In this document: piece after piece, positions 29,552-42,636 of the stretch | Position numbering within the stretch: position 1 is the stretch's first letter | Layout of the letters: every line of letters begins with the position of its first letter | Assembly (NCBI GenBank): GCA_963576785.1 | Contig: OY756148.1 | Span: forward strand, 1,922,001 to 1,986,000 | Direction of reading: 5' to 3' | DNA length: 64,000 nt | From: Chlorophyllum brunneum | Lineage: Eukaryota > Basidiomycota > Agaricomycetes > Agaricales > Agaricaceae | Program-made: the position numbers and the translations under genes | Notes under the pieces: model-generated | Told to the model about the DNA's origin: nothing | Seen by the model: only the letters and a program-made list of their open reading frames with translations | Database searches by the model: none

Positions 29552-30492
29552 TCAGTCAGTCCCACTTGGCACATCCTTCTCTTCCTCGTCCCTACCCCTC
29601 CTCCTGCGTAGTCCGTCATCCAAAACGAGCCCCTCTTTCACCCCCCTGAAGTTCAAAAACTCGTCCGCCATCCAAAATCTTGTCAGGCTCAAGTACACGC
29701 TCTGCCTATCATCCTCACCAAGCGGGGTGCTCGGATCCAACCTAAAGTCATACCACGCACCAACGCACAACGCGCACATAGCACAAGTAACGAGAATACC
29801 AACTGCGGGAGCAAACCAAAAAAGGATCCCGAGGAAGGAAACGAAGATGACGATGTGTGGTCTGCCCAGTGCGCGAATCGATAAATCCCGAAGAGCGGGT
29901 CGAGGTATCCAGAGTGGAAGGTTATAATATCTAGACCTTTGGGGCAGAGGACGATGCTTCCCCCAACTGCAATACACCATGGAAGGAATAAAAGTACACA
30001 GAAGACACTCTTGCAAAACAAATCCATGGTCCATTTTCTATTGAAGAACGCATCGAGCCCCTTGGACTTCTCGACGAAATCCTCAGCCCTGAAGTCATCA
30101 AAGTTACTGACACCCTTTGCATGTTCGTAAATCAACATGTCTTTTTATCGGAAACTAACCTCGCCCTCTTCTTCCTGAATCTCAATAGATATATGTCTGT
30201 TTGGCATTCACGACACCCTCCGGCTATTCGAGATAATAGAGATGTTTCAGAGACAGGGAAATGAACATACGCCAAGCTCGATATTCGAAGAGAAGTACGT
30301 CAACGCCTCTCCGAGCTCCTTAGTGAGGAGGGCCGCGCCATCACGGTCAGCCTCTGAACTAACATAACTGGGGACAACGAGGCCCTCAAAGCCTTTGCTG
30401 CGAACTCTGCACCGGCGTAGGCCATCGACAAAGTTGCCGAGCCCGTGACCACAAAGCCATGAGTGCCTATCCACCTTTCGCACTTTTGTCAC
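29552..30492 (-). CDS. Hypothetical membrane protein, gene structure unresolved
   Basis: Several minus-strand frames together look like one gene. An N-terminal part (30492 to about 30270) contains WLCGHGLGNFV and LTKELGEALTYFSSNIELG and ends at a good GTATGT donor. A middle part begins at MLIYEHAKGVSNFDD and holds a hydrophobic helix (VFCVLLFLPWCIAVGGSIVL). A C-terminal part in another frame holds two hydrophobic stretches (IVIFVSFLGILFWFAPAVGI, LVTCAMCALCVG) and a basic/acidic tail. I could not find introns that join these frames cleanly. A frameshift or pseudogene is possible. No known family is recognised. Confidence 0.35.
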
Positions 30493-33003
30493 TTGGAAAG
30501 GCTAGAACAGCCTTGACCTTTCCAGGGCCTCGTCGGGAGCTCAAGACTATTTTTTGTTAATCCAAGGATAACTACAGATGCAGATCTGGATTTCGTCGTC
30601 TAGATGGCCTATGACGGATCGGTTATGACTGGCCAAAAGTGAATCCCAAATTGGCTCCTCTCGGCGGGGCCAAGTGGGTCGGATGTGGCACCCTGAATTT
30701 TGCAGCAGGCGGTCTCGGTGGGTTGGGCACGTCGGGGCCGGTTTTTTGGATCGACCAGAATCTATGGGCACATCCACACTGTTCAGTTGCCAACTTGATG
30801 TCACTCAATTTTCTTGATTTCCAATCATGGATAAACTGTTCTGGCTAAGTTGTATCTTCATGTTCGATCGGGGGCGCCACCTGTTTTCTGTGATCTTTCT
30901 GGTGAGATCTGGAATATCGTCAGTTAACAGAACCTTTGAATGGAGGGATTACGGGATTGTAGTTCAGGAGATTCCTGTCCATCCCAGCTGCACAGTACCA
31001 AGCCCGAAATCAGAATGATCATTACAACAGGATCTGTCAAGATTTGCGGCGTGCGAGACAACAGTATATTTGTGGGTGGGGGGGAACAAACTTGGCTTTC
31101 TGAGTCATCACAATACCTCGCTTTCCGTACGTAGGTGGATTTCTTTTCGCCTGCTGAAACGTGTATCACCACTGCCCAGCACCCTGATCGGCCCCGCAGA
31201 CCGAGTTGATGCGCTGACTCTTAATTCGAGGCGGCGGTCTATTTGCACGAAGTCTAGACTCTGTGGTCGGCACAATTGCGCTGCCGGGGTTAGTGTTTTG
31301 AGTCGTAGGGTAAGTAGTTCCCGTCGGCTTCGTTCAGGTGCGGTGAGGGAGTGAAGATTTGACGAGTGAGACTGAGGAGTATGGCTTGAAGGTCGTATGG
31401 GAGTGGACTTGCCGGGCATCATCATCATCATCAATGCTTCGGTTTCTCATGAACGATCTTATCCTTGTCCGCACATTGGAAGAACTGACTTAGGAGAGTA
31501 TTGACGACTGATGAGTATTGTAAGTATTACAGATGGTAGAGGTGGTGGTGGAGGAAAAGGAAGTGGGGGGAAATGGGTGGTGTATTGGTGTTGCTCATTC
31601 GAGAGGGTACTATCCCTGTGCAGATGGATGTACGAATTTGTCGAATCGACACACTCCTGGCCAGCGTATTACAACGTCCTACTTGGGACTCTCTGCAATG
31701 GATCCACACAACAAGAGGAGGGTCAGATGAGTGCTACTAGTGGAGAAGTGTTTAAAACGGAACGACCTGCTTCATTTACTTCTCGACAGATGCGGGAACA
31801 TATTTGTTAAGGGTAATCCGGTTACAGTATTTAATATGGAGTACAATGTATAGTCTGCTGCAGATACCTCCTTCCTCAATGACGGCTGCCAGGATATGGT
31901 CAAGTTTGAATGTTTGGAAGACTGCCCTCAGGCCTGCAGAAAAATGTTGAACAAAAGCATTAGGGAAAGAAGCACTTGAGAAGAATGATATACATTATCT
32001 GTGCCCATGGGAAATTCGATTGGATCTATATCGTGCGTCGCGTATTCATTCATAATGTGGCACGTCTCAACAACACAAACTCCGTGTTGATAGTTCTGGG
32101 CAGAGATCATATCCAATTCGACGGTTTTTTTTTGCATGAATTCATATCAAATGCGCGGCTGAGCATACAGTGGTAGCCATCACGCGCCAAAGCCTAGAGA
32201 TGTAGTAAGATGCTGGCACCCGAAACGGAGAGACTTAACTCACCCTCTTCCTTGCAGTTCCATAATTGGCGATGCCTGAGTCCTCCATCGTATCCCTGAT
32301 CATGTCCTCTAAAGTATTAAGCAAAGGTCTTGAAACGGGTTCCGACGGTAGTTCATAAGGTATGCGAGTTATTCGAACTAAGGTCAGTGGGCACAGTGGT
32401 GAAATAGAAACTGCAGGTACATACAAGCTCGAATCAGACGGTCACGATACGAAGCGCCTAGCCCATATACGACGTGGTTGGCAACACCACCGTGTTGCCC
32501 AGGAGATACAACCTGGTGTACGGTCTGGCTGCAGGGCGCATCGGAGAGAATAGCACGTTTGGAGTAGAATTCGATGAGGAAAAATGCAAGGATCCGAGCG
32601 CACACAACCTGATTCTTGGCATGAGGATCAGAGGGGTTGGCACTGTAAAGCTCCACAGCATGGATTTCGGATGCGGTTATAGGCACTTTTGTACAAAGGG
32701 AGGTGCGCAAAAGGCTGAGCCTCGGGTGAAGGGAGAAGAGGCGTATTAAGTGCTGGCGGAGGGGCAAGTGCCATAAGAAGATGAACGTCACTCGTGAAAC
32801 TGTCTGGAAAGACCACCCCAACTTAGGGTGAAATTTGAATGGGTCGCGTGTGGCTCGCCGCCAGTGATAAAAATCTAGTTGTGAGTTCAACCCGGTCAGC
32901 TTACAATCATAATGCTTAACTTATTTTACGGTAACCTCTGCTGGCAATTGTCTAAAGTAGCACAGATATTGATAGCAGAATACGAGTTAATATAAACATG
33001 AAA
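30493..33003. other. 2.5-kb region without a supportable gene
   Basis: Only short overlapping frames on both strands are present. None has codon structure, splice sites or motifs that I trust. There is a short CAT trinucleotide run near 31420. It may hold the 3' end of the ABC transporter gene and regulatory sequence. Confidence 0.5.
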
Positions 33004-36000
33004 TTACGTTTGAGTAGTCATAGCTTTGGCCGCCACCTCCAGTTCGGTGAATGAACCACTCTTCAAACACATATTCCTGAAGATTCCATCCTCTTTCTGT
33101 ATGAGATTCCAGGGTGTGTCAATCTCAGCGATCTAGAACGAGTGATCAACAAAACAAGGTAGCTGTTCAGGCGAGCACACAAACCTGGCCTTTATCCAAA
33201 ACGATGAGTCTGTCATAGTCAATGACGGTCTTCAGCCGATGGGCAACTATATGAGATATGAGATAGATATCCGTATGACAGGACCCAGAACAGACACACC
33301 AGTGAGCAATAGGCTATCCGTGAATTCCTCCCTGATTGTTTGTTGAATCTTGGCATCGGTGGCAAAATCAATGCTGCTCGTAGCTTCATCCAACACGATG
33401 ATCGAGCTCCTCCTCAGCAGTGCCCGTGCCATAGCAATCAGCTGCCGCTGTCCTTGAGAAAAGTTCGTACCACCAGCCGAGACTTGGGTATCCAACGTGA
33501 TTTTGATCTTCCCAGTCTCGACCTCGGTCGGCACACTAGTGGAAGTGAGGATGGAACTGGCGTTGTCGGTGTCAATAGGAGAGGTTAAAATTGGAACATC
33601 ATGGACAGAGGGTACGCGGGATCCCCCAGGCGAGGTTGCAGCAGACTGGTCTTGTGATGTAGAGCCAGGTGTCTTATTAATCATCTGAACACGCTGGAGG
33701 ACATCGAGGCACTCGGCGTCGGTGTGATCATCTAGGCTAATTAAAAGGTGGCCCCTATCAATCAGTTGAATGCCACCTACTGAAGGGATCCAGATTGTCC
33801 CGTAGAGTGCCAGAGAAGAGGGTGGCATCCTGTAATACATCAGTTGAGTCAATGCGAAGCCCAGAAATACATAGACCTTACTTGAGGGATAAAAGTCTGT
33901 ATGCCAGAGTTAGCAAACTGAACACCAGGAACGGACAAGATACTCACAAGTCTGGAACGTAGATCTTGGATGCCAATTGTTGAAATATCGATCCCATCAA
34001 TGATGATCCTGCCTCCCGCGGGGTCGACCTGCAACCCACATTAAAAAGGGTGTTAAATTTCAGAGAGAAAACGCACAAAACGCAAGATGCTCATCGCAAG
34101 TGTCGATTTACCACTCCCAGTACGGCCTAAGAGACCAACACGCTCACCAGCCTTTAGCTGGAATGACACGTCATGCAAAACTGCAGGTAATTCGGGTGCA
34201 TATTTAATGGTTAAGTTCTCTATAGAAACCAAGGATTTGTTATTAGTGCTTGAGGGCCAGTAAGCTGGTACACGGTTAGACTCGATGATAGCTGGAGGCT
34301 CTTGAGGTAGATCTAAGCTATAGGCGTGTGAGACGATATCGGGGGTGCGGATGAGGTTCTGGCTTACTACTCTACAACACGTTCCACAGAGCTAGATAGA
34401 AGTTAGGTCTTGAATTTGTCTAACAGAATTGTATCCACATACTTGAGATCCAATTCAAGCGCTGTTCACCAAGTTTCAGACCCAAAACCCATCAACACGA
34501 TACTATAAAACTCACCGGTCCAGAAGCGACATGCCCAGTACACTGATGCCACAATCAGCTTCGTAGCTCGGACACCCAGGAAACGAAAGACTCACCCGAC
34601 GTTGTGAAAGCCATTGCACTAGTGATACACACGGCAGCCCAACCCGCACCGTCACTCAACGTGGCAATGGAAAATAATGTCGTGACAAGGACCGCCAGTC
34701 CACCAAGGAAATCAAAGTTCAGAAGTAACCAACGATTCGTCATCCAGAAAGAATACCACATCTACCCCACACGGCAAACTTCGTCAGTGGTGTATCGCAC
34801 TCGAGTATCAAAAACACGTGTACCTTCGTAGTGACATCAATCTTCCTGTGCAGATTATTCAGGAATCTATTCTCTACAGAGAACGCCCTGACAGTAACGA
34901 TACCCTCCAACAATTCGCCAAAGTCAGAGAAGATGGGGGAACGAGAATTGGATTCCATTCGTCGAAGGTCACGGCCCGTATTCAGGTACCCGATGGCAAG
35001 CTCACGGTATGCGAAACCAATGAAAAAAGCTGGAACGAGGAAAGCCGGAAAGACAAAGCTAAGGATATTGAGTTTATATTAATCTTCCACATCAACGAGA
35101 GGGTGAGTTTGACACTGACGTGACTGTAAGGATTGCAGCAAAGAAGCTGGCTAGAGAGGAATTGACGGCTTGCAGAGAACCGGCCAGAGACGTGTCGATT
35201 GTTTCAATGTCCTGCGCAGTATTTAACACCCTGGAATCCTTAAAGATAACAAGACCTCACCTTTCCGAAGCGATTCAACATTCGACCTTGTGGTGTCGTG
35301 TCATGGAATCTAAATGTGGCCCTCACAACGGTGACAAGCAATTTCCTGCAATCCCAGGTCAACGGTCTTCCACGGGCGATGATTGGATGTACTTACTTGA
35401 ACAGAATCCTCGAAGCCCTCAACGCTCCCGTATACTGCGCCGTGACTGACAACACGTTCGTCAAGGCAGTCGCAAGACCAATCGCTGCATATATCCCAAT
35501 GTAGAAGTAGGGATGACTCAGGGCGTCCGGCCATTTTATATCGCTGACTCCCAAACCGAAAGTCTTAGGCATAGTCTGGTATGTATGTTGATAATGAGAT
35601 GCCGGGTAACCATCCATAGGGATCTCGTGTTCAATTGCCGTGAGGGCTTTGAAAGCATAGTGAGGGATGTCTTCGGGACGTCCATATGCCTCACCCCAGA
35701 ACTGAATATACTATTAAGATAATTTCCGGGAGCGAGTACTCGGAAGCGTACCTTGACCCATAGCTTTTCTCCGATACCCAGTAGCTGCGTGACGATGATT
35801 AAAGTCCCCAGTATGATCCAAGTCCAATACGAGCTAACAGGTCACAGGTCAATAGATGACGACGAAGGACCGATCGAAGACTTACGAAGCTTTCAAATAA
35901 CTTTTATATATCGACCACTTCACACCACCCGTCTCTCTATGCTCATCCTTGATCAGCTTCCTCGGTTTTTTAGTACCAGTAGCGCCGTTCTTCTTGGCCT

Positions 36001-39000
36001 CTTCAACATTAGCATCACCACTCACGGCGGCTTCCTCAGGATCAATAGCTTCCTCCTCAGCGGCGGCAACTTGTTCCTTCTGTGCCTCGACCTCTGCATC
36101 GTGCGTGATGTGGTCCAGTACACCTTGAGCACCCAAGTCTTTAATAGTCCCGTGTGTGTCAATCCGACCGTCGAGCATACGAACGAGGTAATATGCGCCT
36201 GGGAGGACGAGCTCAACGTGGTGAGTGATCAAGATCTACGACGCAGTGGACTTAGTCTATGATGGGGGTTAAGTGAATGGGGAAGGGGAAACGTACAACT
36301 GTACGATTAGCGAGTAAGGGTCCACGAAGGAGGTGCTCATACAAAAATCGGGACGTATGACTATCCTGTGGTCTTCAATTAGGCAACGTCGAGCATCGAC
36401 ATCTGAGGAATACGTACCACTGCGCTAAGGGGGTCATCCAGTAACACATACTTGGTCCGGGCATAAACAGCTCTCGCAAGGGCAACTCTCGCCTTCTGTC
36501 CCCCAGACAAACTCACACCTCTATCACCATCCATTAGCGACGGCAGCAAGCAATGAACCAGTACAACCCACCTAGCACCGATCTCGGTCTCGTCACCATC
36601 CTCTAACATATCTAAATCTGGTTTCAGGGCACATGCCTCGACAACTGCATCATATCTCTCCTCATCGAACGGGTACCCAAACATAATGTTATCCCTGATC
36701 GATTGATGTCTCAACCACGGAGACTGTGCAGCATACGAAATAGAATGCATGAGCCCATTCGAATCGACCATAGAAGGTTCTTTGCGCATGATAATTCGGC
36801 CAGACGTTGTAGTCAGTTCGCCCAAGAGGGCCATCTAGGAAAGCTCGTCCATCAGATTCGCGTTCCACTGGACATGGAGGATGACTTACCAGTAAAGCAG
36901 TCTTCCCAGATGCCGTGGGACCCGTAACTAGGGTCAATTCTCCCTCAGGGAAAATGATATTCAAATCCTTCAGCTCGAACCGCCGGTCCCCATCCGCCGC
37001 CGCAAAATCTATATCCACAGAAGAACCACCATCGCTAGCGCCTGCAACCGTTGACGCATTGTCATCAACGACTGTACCCGTACTTGTTGTCGCCGTTGAA
37101 GGTTCTGATGTTTTATCCCTTACACCTCCTTTAGCATTATCGGCTTCCTTGTCTTCCGGAACCTCGTTCCACCTGAAAGAGGCATCGGCGAATCCTAGCC
37201 CTACTTCTTCCGAATTTACGGTGGCAGATGGTGGTGTCGAGGCGTCTTTCTTCAGAGAGGAAACTTGCTCGGAGACTTCCTCTTCGTCGAGGTAGACCGA
37301 GATACGTTTGAGAGCAACACCAGCCTGCGAAAAGACTTTGAGTACCTCTTTACCCCACTGGCAGCTCCATGAAAGCTCACTTGAAGGACTTGAACAATCC
37401 ACATAGGAATGACGTTGAGAGGGAATCTATTGAGTGATAAGCATCCAGATCCTGGTGGAGGAAGCCGATCGACATACCGGATCATACTGAACAACGCAAT
37501 AGCCTGATAATAGCACATGAACGACCCAGCACGCCAAGGGACCATAGAAGTCCACATACCGTAAATGCGGTACTGATAGTCAACACATTCCCTTGCATGA
37601 CATACACGAGGAACGAAGTGATCGACACCAATATCGGAGCACACGACCACAGCAAGTAGAACATGACAGAATTAAATCGCGCTACAGTCGAACCAGCATT
37701 AGCCCCTTAGCAAGAAATGGTATAGCAAACATGGGTGGACCTTTAACCATCCACTTGAGCTCGTTTTCTCGAGCATCAAGCGCGCGTTGGATCCACTGAT
37801 CCTCCCAGGCGAAGAATTTGATGAATTTAACCTGCCACGAGAATGGTTGTAAGAAATGCTCAGTCTGAGCAATGAGAAAAGACTCACTGCGCCAATGAGC
37901 TCATTTAAGACACCCATACGTTTATCCCTCGCAGCCAAAACGCCCTTCTGAATCCTCACACTACGCCTCGCGATAAAATTATTGAGCGGCCAACCAATCA
38001 GCAACACAACGAAACCAGCGAAAGCGCTCCACCCAAGAAGTCTACCAGTGATCGATGAGTAAAGAACCAGGAAAAAATCGACAATCTTACTGGAAAAGAA
38101 AGATTCCTGCGATAGTGATCTCGAATGGGGCTCCGTAGAGGAAATACATGCCAGAAACTAGTTGAGAAATCTAAACCGCAGTCAGACAAAGAGTGATCAT
38201 ACAGGCACATTCACATACCCTGTTCGCATCACCGGCCATGAGATTAACAATCTTCCCTATATCTGCCCCAGCCCTCGGATCGTCAGCCTTCGCAGCTCTC
38301 TCTTTCTCAGCCTTCTTCTCGGCTTTGCTCTTCTCTGTGTATACCATGCAAATTACCACAGAGTATGAAAGGGGATAAAAAAACACTCACTCTTAGACTG
38401 GCCATTCTCTGCCGCTTTCTCTTCCTCAGCTCGCTTAGCCTTATCCTTGTCGACAATTCCAGAATAATCTTTCCTCTTGAGAGCTTTGTCATAAATAGCC
38501 GCCATGAGCTCAGATCGGATCCGGGTACACGCGCGACGACCGAACCACAGATGTTGAACATCAGCTTGAGCCTACAAGATATCATTCGACACATGACAAG
38601 AGATATGTAAATGATAGGAGACCTCACCTTGGCTACCGTACAGACGAAGGCCAGGAATGCATATATGTAAGCCTTACTCCTGCTCGCGCGAGTCGTGTTC
38701 TCATGGTCTATCTCGTCAAGAATTCGTCTAATGATTTGTAAGAAAAAGAGGGCGTGGATAAGGATTAGACGGGTACTTGAGGAAGAAGGGACCAGCGTAA
38801 TTGAAGAGGACGCTGATATATGTCAAGCAGAAGTCGAGGCTATGGAATCATGAGTACCGGGCTTTAATACGAAACCCCAGGGTAGCATACACGAGATCGA
38901 GGGAATTCGCGGCCCAGAGTCTTCTCAATAGTGTTGGCCGTCTGTTGTTCTTAATTGAGCACTGGTAATACGGGAAAATCTGCTACTGACTTGGTTTGGC

Positions 39001-39938
39001 TAAACTTGATGAATACAGGTCGAGATTGTTGACTTGGGCTAAGATTCCAGACATCGTCCTCATTGAGAGTTACGTTCCGACCCTGGTGACGTAGCGGTCA
39101 ACATATCCGCACCACTACTGAGAACGAAAACGCACCTTGAGGACTAGAGGGTATACCCAGTTAAACGTGACCCATCCCGCCAGCGTCGTGTAATCTTCTG
39201 TTGTCACAGCATGACCCTATGAAAGATGAATAGACGCACTAGGGCGAGGAAGCATATACTCACAATGTCCTCCTTCTTCACTCTTTCACTTGGTATAGCA
39301 AGCGGCATCTTCAGGACTACGCCCAGCAACCCCGTAGTTGCAACCAAGCTAATCACAATCCCAGCAAGCACAAAGCGATCCGGCAAAGGAATTCCATAGA
39401 CACTGTAGTCATAAAGATATCCTCCCAAATCCAAGATGCCCGCGAAAAGTAGTAGGATATATATTACGAAAATGTCGAAGGGTGGTGTTGGAGACGGGCG
39501 CGCAACAGGACGAATGACAGTGTACAGCCACGCGATGGCAAATATCAAGGCTCGAGTGCCTCTCCACCAGTTCTGTGGCTCTTCGTATAGGAGGTAAGAT
39601 CCATGGGCCAGCCACCACAGCGTTTCAACCATCCCGACGAACGCGAACACGACTGTATGCCAAAGGGTGACCGAATATGGAGCCTCCCTCTCCAGAGTCT
39701 TATCTCTAGCTAATCCTTGTGCATCGAGTGCCTCAGCTTCATGAAGGGTCAAGAAGGGCCGGAATTGTTTTGCAATTGGTTCGAATTTCCGTCGAGCTGG
39801 TAGAGGAAGGGGAATCGAGGAGACGCATAGAGCAAAGACAAAGGCAGCTGGAACGAGTGCACCCCAAGAGGCCCTGACACAGGAATCTCCAAAGTCGAAA
39901 GGACCCTTATCGTCGCAGAGCCTCATGGTCGTTTGCAA
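33004..39938 (-). CDS. ABCC-type ABC transporter (MRP/YBT1-like), many introns
   Basis: Exon 1 (39938-39264, 225 codons) codes for an N-terminal TMD0 with about five helices, which marks the long MRP subfamily. Two transmembrane/nucleotide-binding halves follow. NBD1: Walker [12 protein letters not shown] near 36930, signature [16 protein letters not shown] and Walker [11 protein letters not shown] near 36440. NBD2: [15 protein letters not shown] near 34115, [16 protein letters not shown], signature [10 protein letters not shown], Walker [12 protein letters not shown]-loop VAHRL near 33240. It ends AAKAMTTQT with TAA at 33004. A Ser/Thr/Asp-rich insert of about 65 residues separates the A-loop region (FRWN) from Walker A in NBD1. 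Such pumps export organic anions or conjugates at vacuole or plasma membrane. Exon borders were checked only in part. Confidence 0.9.
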
Positions 39939-40365
39939 AGGGTGACGCGTATGTGAACGCCGAGAGCAACAGCGTTAATAGCGGAATTTCTTAGCAAGCT
40001 CCTGTTCCAAAAGAGAACGCGACACAGCCACCTGCCCATCATTCGTCTTCCCACATATGGAGAGTACTGACCCTGTCAGATGACATATGCACATGTTGCT
40101 ATTAGCCTCCTGTAAGAACGGACTAAACGATAAACCGAGAGGATGCCAGCGCTAGCGGTCCATTTCTCCCTATCAAACTGCCCCAGTGAACAAATGGGAG
40201 TCCATCAAGCGGCGGACTGGGTATATCAACCCGGAATCGAGCGCAAGATCGATTCCCAAACAGAAGCAGCTGATATAATACGTTGTTGTTGGTGAATATA
40301 CTCAATATCTCGAACCACATCCACAACCTTCTTTGCACTACTGTACAAGCTTGTTCAAGCACGTC
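39939..40365. other. Divergent intergenic region between ABC transporter and kinase gene
   Basis: 427 bp between two divergent starts, probably a shared promoter. No motif is clear enough to name. Confidence 0.5.
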
Positions 40366-42314
40366 ATGAAACTGCATGATTTTCTTGTTGAACACGCAAA
40401 GTTCCCATTTCCTCATCCGGATGAAGTTCGGACCGAGCAGACTACGGATATATCTGACATTGATCTTGGTCTCCTCGAGAAACAGTGGAAGCCTAGATGT
40501 GCTGTGCGAGACGATTCTCTCATCCAAAACCTCTGTAGGGTGCTCGAGGACATCCTTGGCGACGTTCCTCTAATAGCGGCCGACAAACATAATCTTTTGT
40601 TGCATTTTTCCCCTAAATTACAAATCGGTCCGTGTAGTAGAGAGGATCGAGCCTGGGCTAGCAATCGAAGTGAAGCAGAGGTATTTATCTTTTCACCAAG
40701 GCCCAACAATTCCCTCTAAACTGCTACACAGAGTCGGAAGTTATTAGACAAAGGATTTTTCGAAGCTGCGCGTTGGTGTTTGGCGACATACGATGAGTCT
40801 GATTTCGAGACCAAACTTGAACACTCGGTCGCGGGAAGCAGGTCCAAGGTCGACTACCTTGTGCTAGTGGACGGTCAACCGCAGGTACTCTGTGAGGCAA
40901 AATCACCATTGGTCATGAAGAAAGCTGGCGAGTTGCTCCCGCCACGCGGTATCAAGTTAAAATGGCTTTCCGGTCCGGATCTAGTACCGAGATTGCTTTC
41001 CAAGGTGGGTGCGGTATTTTCTGTCCATTACAACATTCATTTTCAAGGAAATGTGCAGGCCGCATTGTACTTAGGTTTGAGAAAGATGGAATGGCTGTTC
41101 CTTACCTGCCACAATTATTGGATTGTGTGCCGTCTTGCGAGGAATGACGACCATCCTTATCTTGCGTACTCACCAATGATCACGACTGAAGACTCATCTG
41201 TACCGTTTCGGGCTTTCCTCGGTGCCATTTTATCCACTGTCAAGGGTGTTGCTGTCAAGCCCAGTGGGTACAGTTCAGTTGTGGATATCAAGGTAGAGGA
41301 AGACAACGGTTTCTTACCTAAAAATAACATTGCACATGGTTTTGGAGCATATCCGGGCTTCTCAGGCAGAAGGACCACTACTAGCTACCCGGCCATCCGT
41401 CACGCCAACGAGAATACCGACTCTGAGCTAACTGTTCGCCCATTCCTGGACAGATATCTATTGTTTGGCTTGCTTATATACTCTCAGGTTACTTCGTCCT
41501 CCCCAAATTCACCTCAGGATTTCCAAGTATGGGTGCATCTCTATAGCATGCCCGGCAACACGCTCGTCCTCCCACAGTGCACTGGGAGCGGGAAAGGGTG
41601 CCTATGGCTTATTCGCCCTGTAGGATCAGGGTCTACTGGCAACGTTTGGGAATGTCGTTTTGACAACTGTAGTGACTCGTTCGCCGCCAAGGTCGTTGAG
41701 TTGTTATGCCTTTCTGATGCAGACAATCGACACCGACTCCGTAATGAGCTCAACGCTTATCTTACTTTAGAAAAGGCGTATCAATCGGGTCAATTACGCG
41801 ACCGCATCACTCCGCGCTGCTATGGAGCATTTGAGGGTAAACGCATGGATGTCCTCATCCTTGATTTGTGTGACGGCGTCCTGGATGACTGGGGAGAGCT
41901 CACCGCTCCCGAACAGTAAGTGGTAGTAGTCACAATTATTTCTGAGGACGAACATGGTTCCCCGCAGATCCCAAGTATACAAGTTGGTACAAGGTCTCCA
42001 CCGCATCGGAATGGTACATGGAGACGTCGAACCTAGGAATATTGGTCGTACTCGTGGAGGTGGATTCTGTCTCATCGATTTTTCGGAGAGTAGGATGCAT
42101 GTCTGCGAAGAGAGTAAAGTACGATATATGACCACTTTACTCTCTTAGTTGCTTACAAGTGAACAAGGTCCGTGGGACAGGCCCTCAAGCTGCCTCTGCC
42201 CGATGCCCTGAACTGCAGATATTACGAAAATACTTGAGGAAACGACACCCCCTTCGAGTCGATCGTACGGGAGTAGGTGTATGGGAGGATGCTCCAGAGG
42301 GAATGCAGCCGTAG
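40366..42314 (+). CDS. Nuclease-like (PD-(D/E)XK) plus protein-kinase fusion protein
   Basis: Four exons (40366-40680, 40732-41915, 41968-42113, 42160-42314) give 599 aa in one frame. Intron 1 has a CTCTAAAC branch-point-like motif and hides an apparent TAA stop. Around residues 125-160 the order Glu (SDFETKL), Asp (KVDYLVLV) and CEAKSP matches the E-D-ExK core of PD-(D/E)XK nucleases. The C-terminal 200 residues form a kinase domain: loop GSGSTGNVWEC (about 402), Lys in AAKVVE, catalytic HGDVEPRN (about 517) and LIDFSES in place of DFG. Nuclease-kinase combinations are known among Crinkler-RHS-type effectors of fungi and oomycetes. That link is inference; I saw no N-terminal Crinkler header or secretion signal. 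The first in-frame ATG was used as start. Confidence 0.8.
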
Positions 42315-42636
42315 ACGACTCCTCGTCAACCGCTGCCGGATGAACATCCCGTTCGCGGACGTTGACTTGCTAATCGTACAGCTGTACTCTAACCCCCCAC
42401 CATAGGCTAAGTGCACTACGGCGTAGATCCTGATCACGTACCATGTCGAACTCCCCCTAGACACATATTATCCCGTCCGCACGCTTGGTGGTCGAATTGA
42501 CACACGAGACGATTGAAAACTTGCCTGCTCAAATGTGATCCCATGTTTGTATTATCGCATACTCTGCTATCGATAATTATGCTGATTTAACCGGTCGTCA
42601 ACACGAGGGGCGTTCGAAGAGTTGGGAAAGTGCAAG
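42315..42636. other. Convergent intergenic region
   Basis: The 3' ends of the kinase gene (+) and the acyltransferase gene (-) meet here. Nothing else seen. Confidence 0.5.

Noticed and set aside
32384..32890. 168-codon minus-strand frame in the gap after the membrane-protein gene
   Set aside because: Its composition is not coding-like, several frames overlap, and no family or splice signals are recognisable.
40717..40719. Stop codon breaking the nuclease/kinase gene
   Set aside because: It falls inside a 51-bp GT-AG intron with a CTAAAC branch-like motif; removal keeps the frame.
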